Source: an uncultured Oscillospiraceae bacterium
GTDB lineage: Bacteria > Bacillota > Clostridia > Oscillospirales > Acutalibacteraceae
Direction: 5' to 3'
Length of the DNA: 22,581 nt
Assembly (NCBI GenBank): GCA_900545655.1
Contig: UQZY01000030.1
Coordinates: 1 to 22,581 of the forward strand
Under the pieces are notes generated by a model that was not told the DNA's origin, did no database searches, and saw only the letters and a list, made by a program, of their open reading frames with translations. A program made the translations under genes and the position numbers. This document shows positions 14,137-20,483 of this stretch, in pieces (the first letter of the stretch is position 1; each line of letters opens with the position of its first letter).

Positions 14137-14271
14137 TTATTTAATCAAGCCTGTAACGAAATCGATAATCTTCTGAAGGATTGCCTGGAAGTCAATCTTT
14201 GAAAGAATATCTGTAATCTTTGCAAGGATAGCCTGAATGTCGATCTTATCAAGAATTGTGCTGAAATCCAT
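14137..14271 (-). CDS. 44-residue amphipathic peptide 1 (PSM-beta-like in size and character)
   Basis: A complete small gene with AAAGGAG 9 bases before the ATG, its own consensus promoter and its own terminator. The peptide starts MDFSTILDK, then has two near-copies of a 16-residue unit (IDIQAILAKITDILSK and IDFQAILQKIIDFVTG), ending LIK. Ile/Leu/Phe recur every 3-4 residues against Asp/Lys, so it would form a long amphipathic helix with net charge about -1. No cleavable leader, Gly-Gly site or Cys is present. This resembles beta-type phenol-soluble modulins or leaderless bacteriocins in size and design, but homology is not shown. It is a paralogue of the next gene. Confidence 0.8.
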   Translation of the reverse strand: MDFSTILDKIDIQAILAKITDILSKIDFQAILQKIIDFVTGLIK

Positions 14272-14327
14272 AATTCGTTACTCCTTTCGTAGATTCGGTA
14301 ACAGAACCAATCTGCTATCTGTGTTGT

Positions 14328-14356
14328 ATATTAGCATATTTTTGCTTTAATGTCAA
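14328..14356 (-). promoter_or_regulatory. Promoter of peptide cassette 1
   Basis: Minus-strand TTGACA (14356-14351), 17-nt spacer, TAATAT (14333-14328). The early transcribed region contains ACAGATAG, also found at the same place in cassette 2. Confidence 0.85.
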
Positions 14357-14396
14357 TACACGGATAAGCATTTTTGCGACGGTTCGGATTAAATAT

Positions 14397-14430
14397 ACAA
14401 AAAAGCAGTGACAACCGTCGTTGCCACTGC
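14397..14430 (-). terminator. Terminator of peptide cassette 2
   Basis: An 11-bp stem with one G-T pair (GCAGTGGCAAC with GTTGTCACTGC, loop GACG, 14430-14405) followed by TTTTTTG on the minus strand. Confidence 0.87.
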
Positions 14431-14468
14431 CCGTTTTGGTTATAAACAAATAACAAATTATAATCAAA

Positions 14469-14594
14469 TTAACCTTTGTTAATAAAGCCCATAACAAGAT
14501 CGATAATTTTATTAAGAATCTCCGTTACGTCAATCTTTGTAATGAGATCAACAAGCTTGTTCATAACTGTGTCAAGAATCGCATTGAAATCCAT
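14469..14594 (-). CDS. 41-residue amphipathic peptide 2, paralogue of peptide 1
   Basis: A complete small gene with AAAGGAGTAAC before the ATG, as in cassette 1. It begins MDFNAILDTVMNKLVDLITK and ends with KIIDLVMGFINKG; the middle has IDVTEILN. It matches peptide 1 in start (MDF-x-x-ILD), heptad-like hydrophobic spacing and C-terminal KIIDxVxG pattern. Net charge is about -2. It has no leader motif or Cys. No modification enzyme or transporter lies beside it. The two cassettes arose by duplication of a whole promoter-gene-terminator unit, and selection has kept the protein pattern. Surfactant, antimicrobial, toxin or membrane-remodelling roles are possible. Confidence 0.8.
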   Translation of the reverse strand: MDFNAILDTVMNKLVDLITKIDVTEILNKIIDLVMGFINKG

Positions 14595-14652
14595 AACTTG
14601 TTACTCCTTTCATAAAATAAAAGTGTAGAGGATAGATCTTCTATCTGTACTT

Positions 14653-14682
14653 ATAATAACACATTCATTTATGCTATGTCAA
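14653..14682 (-). promoter_or_regulatory. Promoter of peptide cassette 2
   Basis: Minus-strand TTGACA (14682-14677), 18-nt spacer, TATTAT (14658-14653), followed by the shared ACAGATAG initial sequence. Confidence 0.8.
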
Positions 14683-14858
14683 GGAAAATACCTTTATAAT
14701 TTACAATTATTGTTGATATTGGTTTAATACGGCTGTAAAAAATTACTGTCTTATTCATCTTTTTACGTAGAATTATTTCTATAATTCATTTTTAATTATA
14801 TATTAGCGTGTTTTTCCTGAAAAAAATTGCAATTTTGCCGTTGTATTGAAGAAAACTA
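14683..14858. other. AT-rich spacer between divergent promoters
   Basis: Part of a 324-base gap between peptide 2 and the surface-protein gene. I see no reading frame, strong hairpin or repeat here; AT-rich stretches could bind an AbrB-type regulator, but no site can be named. Confidence 0.3.
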
Positions 14859-14887
14859 TTGTCAATTCGATTCAAATGTCTTATAAT
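14859..14887 (+). promoter_or_regulatory. Promoter of the Thr/Lys-linker protein gene
   Basis: TTGTCA (14859-14864), 17-nt spacer, perfect TATAAT (14882-14887). Confidence 0.85.
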
Positions 14888-14918
14888 CTAAACAAAGAGA
14901 AAAAAGGACGTGTTATAA

Positions 14919-15971
14919 TTGAAAAAAACTATTACTGTTTGTATCACCGTTATTATCTGTGTCGCCATGATGTGCGGCTCGTTTGTTTATGTAGGCAAGG
15001 ATTTTAACGAGAGTATAGGAAAGCTTATCCCGTCGATTCTTGTTTCTTCGAGAATAAACAACGATAAAAAAGAACCCAAAACAGTTCCCGCAACCGTTCC
15101 GGCAACCGAAAGCACGACCGAGCCGGCAACCGAGGAAACCACGGGCGAGATGACGACGAGCGAAAGCACAACGGGCAAGCAGAATAATGTAAAGCCGAAT
15201 ACGACCGCAAAGCCGAGCACGACAAAAAAACAGACTACTACCAAAAAGGTAACAACGACAAAAAAGGTTACCACAACAAAAAAGGTTACGACAACGAAGA
15301 AAACAACGACAGCTCCGAAAAAGCTTACAACGGCGCAGATAATCAATAACTACAACGCAGCCGTAAATAAGGTAATCAGCTCAAAGGCAGGTTATTCCAA
15401 GACAAGAAGCACAAAGCTCAACAAGCTTGATGCAGGCGCACTCAGCAACATGGGCGTTGTTAAGGATGCTGTTTCCGGCTTCCTCGGAGTGGGTGACAAA
15501 ACCTATACAAACGCAAAGGGCAAGAGCGAGTTCATGTCAACCGCAGGACTTAAAGCCGCCGATGTCAAGAGCGCAAGCTACACTCTCAGCGGCGGAAAAT
15601 ATACATATACACTTGTTCTCAATAACGGTTCAAGCTACGCCGATTCAGCAAACAAAAAGAATAATTCGCCTGTTGACAGGAGCGGAATCTTCGTCGGAAC
15701 GGGCGATAAATCCGCATTCGATCACAAGTGCGCCGCAAATCTTTACACAGCCATCAACAATACCGACGGCGCTTCGGTTAAGTCTGTAAGAGAGTCTTCG
15801 TCAAACGTTAAGTGTGTTGCCGTTGTAAACGCTTCTAACGGCAGGCTCGAAAGACTTACCGTTTCATTTGATTTTGCCGTTACGCTTACCAACACAAAGT
15901 ATGTTGTAACAATTAAGAACGCAGGCGGAAGCGCGTCAACATCCGTTAAGTATTCCGGCTTCAAGTTCTGA
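14919..15971 (+). CDS. Surface-exposed protein with Thr/Lys repeat linker
   Basis: 350 residues from a TTG start at 14919, with AAAGGA about 10 bases upstream and no ATG alternative nearby. Residues 5-25 form a membrane segment or uncleaved signal. Residues 50-100 are Thr/Pro/Glu-rich. Residues 104-128 contain tandem TTTKKV units, and the linker ends near 135. Such Thr/Lys linkers are typical of Ruminococcus cell-surface and secreted proteins. The C-terminal 210 residues form one globular domain rich in Asn/Ser/Lys with an extended beta pattern (YTLSGGKYTYTLVLNNGS, then LTVSFDFAVTLTNTKYVVTI), no catalytic motif and no sortase signal. It is probably a membrane-anchored extracellular domain. 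Function unknown. Confidence 0.8.
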   Translation: MKKTITVCITVIICVAMMCGSFVYVGKDFNESIGKLIPSILVSSRINNDKKEPKTVPATVPATESTTEPATEETTGEMTTSESTTGKQNNVKPNTTAKPSTTKKQTTTKKVTTTKKVTTTKKVTTTKKTTTAPKKLTTAQIINNYNAAVNKVISSKAGYSKTRSTKLNKLDAGALSNMGVVKDAVSGFLGVGDKTYTNAKGKSEFMSTAGLKAADVKSASYTLSGGKYTYTLVLNNGSSYADSANKKNNSPVDRSGIFVGTGDKSAFDHKCAANLYTAINNTDGASVKSVRESSSNVKCVAVVNASNGRLERLTVSFDFAVTLTNTKYVVTIKNAGGSASTSVKYSGFKF

Positions 15972-15987
15972 GCAAAGTAAAATAATC

Positions 15988-16020
15988 GACCGCTCTCAAA
16001 AGAGGGCGGTCTTGCTTTCT
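15988..16020. terminator. Bidirectional terminator between convergent genes
   Basis: A 10-bp stem (GACCGCTCTC with GAGGGCGGTC, one T-G pair) and AAAA loop at 15988-16011. T-rich sequence follows on both strands. It serves the surface-protein gene and the PI-PLC-like gene. Confidence 0.8.
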
Positions 16021-16027
16021 GTGCAGC

Positions 16028-16936
16028 TTATGCATTTGTGTCAATAACGGCATTGCAGATTTCCGGCGTTATGAAATCGAATACGGCGATGCCGAGGTGA
16101 GCCTTTTTATTCTTGATATTCTTCATAAATTCCGCATTGACGTGCTTCGCAACCCTCAGAACATGGGGATATCCGAGAACGCCGCTGTGAAAATTGATGC
16201 TGAGATTTTTCTTGCCGTTGCTTTCCTTGAGGATTTTGTTAAAATGCTCCGTAACGAGCTTCCACGCCTCCTCAACGTTTTCAAGCTTGAATTTATCCTG
16301 AATGTGCAGTCGAAAATCGCCGTGCTCGATTACCGATGTGCCGTTATGTACCCAGTTTTCGGAAGCGTCGATTCCGATTCCGAGATTTTTGACACGGTTA
16401 AGAAGAACCGCTTTTCCTCTGACCTCCGAAAGCTTCGGCAGGCGATTCTCTGTAAACCATATATCACCGTGAGCTTCAAGCTTTTTCATAAAAATAGAAT
16501 TGAATTCATTCTTTTTGTCTCTTGAAATAAGCTCATGCTTGACGGATATAATTATCGTCTCGCTCGGGTTTTTACGAAGAAAATCAAAGCACTGTTCCAT
16601 TACCTTGTCAAATGTGATTCCCTGAAAGATCGGACCGTGGGAGATTGCAAGATCACCTTTGACAACATTCGCTCGAATATCAAGATAACGAACTCCCATA
16701 TTAAGCTGATCGGTGACGGTATACATCTGGCACTTGGCAAGCTCTCTGAGCGGTTCATACAGAGCACAGGTATCGTGTGATCCGGGAACAGAAATTTCGT
16801 TTATATATTTTTCACCGTCAAGACGGGACATCCAGTTGTTTTTATCAAAATTGCCTATTTCCTTGTGCACATAGTTTCCACGAAGCGCTTTTATCCAGGT
16901 TAAAAAGGGGAATGAGGGTGATTTTATCTCCGACAT
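16028..16936 (-). CDS. Phosphatidylinositol-specific phospholipase C X-domain protein
   Basis: 302 residues from the ATG at 16936 (AGAAGG upstream); an ATG at 16981 has no ribosome site. The PI-PLC X barrel shows ISVPGSHDT (His54), VRYLDIR (Asp86, Arg88), AISHGP (His100), then SETIIISVKHE and LPKLSEVRGKAVLLNR. The two His are the general base and acid that make and open the inositol cyclic phosphate. Bacterial PI-PLCs cleave phosphatidylinositol or GPI anchors and are usually secreted, but no signal peptide is visible at either start. Either it acts inside the cell on another phosphodiester lipid or it leaves by a non-Sec route. It is a single gene with a strong promoter. Confidence 0.88.
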   Translation of the reverse strand: MSEIKSPSFPFLTWIKALRGNYVHKEIGNFDKNNWMSRLDGEKYINEISVPGSHDTCALYEPLRELAKCQMYTVTDQLNMGVRYLDIRANVVKGDLAISHGPIFQGITFDKVMEQCFDFLRKNPSETIIISVKHELISRDKKNEFNSIFMKKLEAHGDIWFTENRLPKLSEVRGKAVLLNRVKNLGIGIDASENWVHNGTSVIEHGDFRLHIQDKFKLENVEEAWKLVTEHFNKILKESNGKKNLSINFHSGVLGYPHVLRVAKHVNAEFMKNIKNKKAHLGIAVFDFITPEICNAVIDTNA

Positions 16937-17018
16937 AGCATTATTTACCTTCTTTTCGGTTAGAAATATTGTAAAACACATAAAAAAATCAAATGACGGT
17001 TTATTTTATTTATAAATA

Positions 17019-17047
17019 ATTATAGTCGCTGTTATTGCAAAAGTCAA
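17019..17047 (-). promoter_or_regulatory. Promoter of the PI-PLC-like gene
   Basis: Minus-strand TTGACT (17047-17042), 17-nt spacer, perfect TATAAT (17024-17019). Leader of about 75 bases. Confidence 0.8.
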
Positions 17048-17080
17048 ATGTAAATAAAAATTGAATTTTTCTTTTTTAGC

Positions 17081-17109
17081 TTGCATAATTTCCGAAAAAA
17101 ATGTATTAT
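17081..17109 (+). promoter_or_regulatory. Promoter of the DUF1538-PII operon
   Basis: TTGCAT (17081-17086), 17-nt spacer, TATTAT (17104-17109). Confidence 0.65.
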
Positions 17110-17148
17110 ATATGTAAATAATTACATTTATAAGGAAAGGTGAGGCTT

Positions 17149-18693
17149 TTGAAGAAAGATTTAATACTCAAAAACCGAACCGCTGTCACGGAGAAGATCA
17201 AGGAATCGGCTCGCTCAGTTCTCCCGATAGTTATTATCGTTACATTGTTATGCTTCAGCATTGCGCCTATTAACACAGACCTGATGCTGAATTTTTTTAT
17301 AGGTACAGTGATGGTGGTTATCGGTATCGGTCTTTTCTCGCTCGGTGCGGATACTTCGATGATCAAAATAGGAAACAAGATAGGAACCGCGCTTACAAAG
17401 ACAAAGAAGCTGCCGCTGATTGTGCTTGTCAGCTTTGCGTTCGGCTTTGCGGTTACAATTGCCGAGCCTGATTTGCAGGTGCTTGCCGAGACGGTCCCGC
17501 ATATTAACAATACGGTGCTTTTGATAACGGTCGGCGTAGGAGTCGGATTTTTTCTTGCCGTCTGCATGGTGAGAATTCTGACGGGTCTGAAGATGAGGTG
17601 GTTTTTGATTGCATTTTATGCCGTTGTATTTATTCTTGCGGGATTCACGGACGATAGATTTTTAAGCATCGCATTTGACTCGGGCGGAGTAACGACCGGT
17701 CCGATGACCGTTCCTTTTATCCTTGCGCTCGGTGTCGGTGTTTCTAATATTCGAAGCGACGATAAGGCGGAGGCGGACAGCTTCGGCCTTGTTGCGCTCA
17801 GCTCAATAGGTCCTATTCTTGCCGTTCTTGTGCTCGGATTCTTTTATCCCGGCGGGGACACGGTTACCGAAGTCAACGTTCTTTCTTTTGGCAGTACGGG
17901 AGAAATAGGCAAGATCTATCTTACCGAATTGCCGAGATATATGGGCGAGGTTGCGCTTTCGCTTTTACCGATTGTCGGAATTTTTTTATTGTTGCAGCTT
18001 TTGATTTTGAAGATTTCAAGGCGCAGTCTTGCAAAAATCTGCGTCGGACTTGTTTATACATATGTCGGCTTGGTGCTTTTCCTTACAGGCGTCAACGTCG
18101 GATTTTCTTCTCTCGGCTCTGTTCTCGGAGCCGCATTGGCAGAGGATTGGACGAAGTATATTATGATACCGCTTGCGATGATTTTCGGCTGGTTTATAAT
18201 CTCCGCCGAGCCTGCCGTTACGGTGCTTGAAAATCAGATTGAGGAGGTCAGCGCCGGAGCTATCCCGGGCAAGGCGATAAAGATTAGCCTTTCCGCGGCA
18301 ATTGCGGTTGCAATGGGAATTGCTATGCTCAGGGTAATGACGGGAATCTCAATTCTCTGGTTCCTTGTTCCCGGTTATACAATTGCACTTATTCTGTCGT
18401 TTTTTGTTCCCGATATTTACACGGCGATCGCCTTTGACTCGGGAGGAGTTGCCTCCGGTCCTATGACGGCAACGTTTATGCTTCAATTCTTTATCGGTGC
18501 GAGCATTGCTCTGGGCGGTGACGTGCTCAAAGATGCTTTCGGTGCGGTTGCAATGGTTGCGATGATGCCGCTGATAACCATCCAGACGGTCGGTATTTTC
18601 TATACAATAAGAGACAGAAAAGAGGAGAAGCACGCCGCTGCCGAATTCGGCGATTACGATATTGTTGAGCTTTGGGAGGAGAGTGCCGTATGA
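17149..18693 (+). CDS. DUF1538-family integral membrane protein
   Basis: 514 residues from a TTG start at 17149 with AGGTGA closely upstream; a GTG at 17140 is the alternative. It has two homologous halves of about 250 residues, each with five or six membrane helices. Each half carries an AEP motif (AEPDL near 106, AEPAV in the second half) and an AFDSGG motif (AFDSGGVTTGPMTVPF near 175-190, AFDSGGVASGPMTATF near the end). These motifs and the internal duplication define DUF1538 and recall inverted-repeat transporters. The substrate is unknown. It overlaps the PII-like gene by ATGA, so a PII-controlled transporter is a reasonable inference. Confidence 0.88.
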   Translation: MKKDLILKNRTAVTEKIKESARSVLPIVIIVTLLCFSIAPINTDLMLNFFIGTVMVVIGIGLFSLGADTSMIKIGNKIGTALTKTKKLPLIVLVSFAFGFAVTIAEPDLQVLAETVPHINNTVLLITVGVGVGFFLAVCMVRILTGLKMRWFLIAFYAVVFILAGFTDDRFLSIAFDSGGVTTGPMTVPFILALGVGVSNIRSDDKAEADSFGLVALSSIGPILAVLVLGFFYPGGDTVTEVNVLSFGSTGEIGKIYLTELPRYMGEVALSLLPIVGIFLLLQLLILKISRRSLAKICVGLVYTYVGLVLFLTGVNVGFSSLGSVLGAALAEDWTKYIMIPLAMIFGWFIISAEPAVTVLENQIEEVSAGAIPGKAIKISLSAAIAVAMGIAMLRVMTGISILWFLVPGYTIALILSFFVPDIYTAIAFDSGGVASGPMTATFMLQFFIGASIALGGDVLKDAFGAVAMVAMMPLITIQTVGIFYTIRDRKEEKHAAAEFGDYDIVELWEESAV

Positions 18694-19361
18694 ATTTTGT
18701 GATTTCAATTTGCAACCCGGACAATGTAAATATTTTAAAAGAGATCTGTCACGAGCTGAGTCTTCCTATAAATGTCATACTTAGGGGCAGGGGAACGGCG
18801 GTAAGAAGTATGCTTGACCTTCTCGGGCTTGAAAGCAACGAAAAGCGTGTTCTACTCTCGGTTGCGGATAATGAAAAGCTTAAAAAATTTATCAAAGAGC
18901 AGAAGAAAAAAATGTTTATCGGTGTACCGGGTCACGGAATTGTCGTATCTGTGCCGATAAAAAGCATAGGAGGTAAAAGAACGATGGAAAAGCTTAATGC
19001 CGATGCTCAGCTTATCGGAACGAAACCCGAATTTAATCCCTCGTATGAGCTCATTGTCGCCATTGCAAACGAGGGCAGAATGGATAACGTTATGAATGCC
19101 GCAAGAGCTGCCGGCGCAACGGGAGGAACGGTTCTGCACGGTAAGGGAGAGGGCGGAAGAAATGAGGAAAAATTCTACAATGTTTCAATTGCAAGCGAGA
19201 AAGAAGTTATCCTTATCGTTGCAAGAAAGGAACAAAAATCGGATATAATGCGTTCCATTCTTGAAAAAGCGGGACCGAATACGGATGCGGAGGCAATTGT
19301 GTTTTCACTGCCGACGAGCGAGGTCGCAGGATTCGGAATGTTTGACGATATAAACGAATAA
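18690..19361 (+). CDS. Two-domain PII-like regulatory protein
   Basis: 223 residues from the ATG at 18690, which overlaps the DUF1538 stop (ATGA) and has GGAGGAG 9 bases upstream. Both halves are PII-like ferredoxin folds. The first ends around residue 95 (VPGHGIVVSVPIKSIGG). The second has GRMDNVMNAARAAGATGGTV and LHGKGEGGRNEE, the classic PII sequence where the T-loop and nucleotide-binding glycines lie. PII proteins sense ATP/ADP and 2-oxoglutarate or other signals and bind a partner. Here the partner is most likely the DUF1538 membrane protein. No uridylylation Tyr in the standard T-loop is evident. The fused double domain may form a pseudo-oligomer. Confidence 0.88.
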   Translation: MNFVISICNPDNVNILKEICHELSLPINVILRGRGTAVRSMLDLLGLESNEKRVLLSVADNEKLKKFIKEQKKKMFIGVPGHGIVVSVPIKSIGGKRTMEKLNADAQLIGTKPEFNPSYELIVAIANEGRMDNVMNAARAAGATGGTVLHGKGEGGRNEEKFYNVSIASEKEVILIVARKEQKSDIMRSILEKAGPNTDAEAIVFSLPTSEVAGFGMFDDINE

Positions 19362-19365
19362 TATT

Positions 19366-19394
19366 AAACGCCGTGATTTTTTACGGCGTTTTTA
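19366..19394 (+). terminator. Terminator of the DUF1538-PII operon
   Basis: AAACGCCGT/ACGGCGTTT stem (19366-19374 with 19383-19391), loop GATTTTTT, then T residues. Confidence 0.9.
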
Positions 19395-19412
19395 AAATTT
19401 TATATTATATAC

Positions 19413-19440
19413 TTGATTTTTTTATTCTGTTTGGTATAAT
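19413..19440 (+). promoter_or_regulatory. Promoter of the TetR-family gene
   Basis: TTGATT (19413-19418), 16-nt spacer, perfect TATAAT (19435-19440). An operator cannot be defined by eye. Confidence 0.7.
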
Positions 19441-19475
19441 TGAACCATAGTCCAAATAAAAGGAGAAAAAAGCAA

Positions 19476-20168
19476 ATGTCCAGAAGATACGACAAGGAAG
19501 GTTCTAAGAGAAGAATTTTATCCGTGTGCGTAAAACTCTTTATCGAAAAAGGATTTAAAAAAACAACAAATGCGGAAATTCTTGAGCTTGCCGACGTTAC
19601 AAGCAGCACATTCTATAATATATTCAAAACAAAGGACGGTGTACTCCTTGAGCTGACCGAGTTTATGTTTGAAAATCAGTTCAGCATAGCCGAAAAGCTT
19701 GTAGGAGAGGGCACGTCTCCCATTATGGTATATGCCGCAGAGACTGCCTTGCAATTAACTCTTACCGAGCTTAACGAAAACCTCAGAGAAATATATGTTG
19801 AGGCATATTCTCAGCCGCACATTGCGGAGTATATTTACCAGAATACTACAAATGAGCTCTATAAGATTTTTAGCTCGTATATGCCAAACTGCTCGCTCAG
19901 TGATTTTTATGAGCTTGAAATTGGCTCTGCAGGAATCATGCGAGGCTATATGTCAAGACCGTGCGATAAATATTTCACTATTGAAAAGAAGCTTGAACGC
20001 TTTATCAGAATGAGCCTGAGCGCCTATAACGTTCCGAAAGAGGAACAGGATAAGGCAGTTGCATATGTGCTGGAATCCGACATAATATCAACCGCAAATG
20101 CAGTTATGAAAATGCTTTTTGAGGCCCTTTCCATGAAATTCGATTTCACCCTCTCGCAGAAAATATGA
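19476..20168 (+). CDS. TetR/AcrR-family transcriptional regulator
   Basis: 230 residues from the ATG at 19476 (AGGAG 10 bases upstream). The N-terminal helix-turn-helix is clear: ILSVCVKLFIEKGFKKTTNA, then ILELADVTSSTFYNIFKTKDGVL. The C-terminal 170 residues are helical and form the ligand-binding and dimer region with no recognisable specificity. TetR proteins usually repress a neighbouring efflux or enzyme gene, but no divergent partner exists here: the upstream gene is terminated and the downstream one converges. It may be autoregulated. Confidence 0.88.
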   Translation: MSRRYDKEGSKRRILSVCVKLFIEKGFKKTTNAEILELADVTSSTFYNIFKTKDGVLLELTEFMFENQFSIAEKLVGEGTSPIMVYAAETALQLTLTELNENLREIYVEAYSQPHIAEYIYQNTTNELYKIFSSYMPNCSLSDFYELEIGSAGIMRGYMSRPCDKYFTIEKKLERFIRMSLSAYNVPKEEQDKAVAYVLESDIISTANAVMKMLFEALSMKFDFTLSQKI

Positions 20169-20176
20169 TAATTTTT

Positions 20177-20220
20177 TCAACCCTAAATCAAAAAGCGAAA
20201 GAAATTTCAGGTTAATCAGA
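20177..20220. repeat. 44-bp direct repeat, copy 1
   Basis: Identical to 20372-20415; starts TCAACCCTAAATC and ends GGTTAATCAGA. It begins 9 bases after the tetR-type stop. The two copies and the 151 bases between them fill most of this 315-base gene-free stretch. Confidence 0.95.
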
Positions 20221-20302
20221 CCCAAGGTCGGAAAAAACCTAATTTTGGTATTACCGTTGGAAAATTTGAAATTTGATAAGAGAATTTTATCAGATTCTCT
20301 CA

Positions 20303-20328
20303 GTGCGATGTGGGCATCGCACCCTACG
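20303..20328. repeat. REP-like palindrome, copy B
   Basis: Perfect 8-bp stem GTGCGATG/CATCGCAC around TGGG, followed by CCTACG. It is related to 10190-10215. A second hairpin (AGAGAAT/ATTCTCT, 20279-20300) lies next to it. Both are between the 44-bp direct repeats. Confidence 0.65.
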
Positions 20329-20371
20329 ATTTGCTATGTCAAAGGCTCTTTTGTTTGAGTTGATAACCACG

Positions 20372-20415
20372 TCAACCCTAAATCAAAAAGCGAAAGAAAT
20401 TTCAGGTTAATCAGA
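20372..20415. repeat. 44-bp direct repeat, copy 2
   Basis: Perfect copy of 20177-20220 in the same orientation, 195 bases further on. Confidence 0.95.
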
Positions 20416-20437
20416 ATATCGGTTTTATTTTAAAGAA

Positions 20438-20466
20438 TCAACCGCCCTCAGATTGAGAGCGGTTGA
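20438..20466 (-). terminator. Terminator of the serine hydrolase gene
   Basis: CAACCGC/GCGGTTG stem extended inward by CTCA/TGAG, followed on the minus strand by ATTCTTTAAAATAAAA. It begins about 18 bases after the stop at 20484. Confidence 0.7.
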
Positions 20467-20483
20467 ATTGTTTATGTATTAAA

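Noticed and set aside
15230..15310. CRISPR-like or tandem DNA repeat array
   Set aside because: The repeats are in-frame codons of a Thr/Lys protein linker, without spacers.
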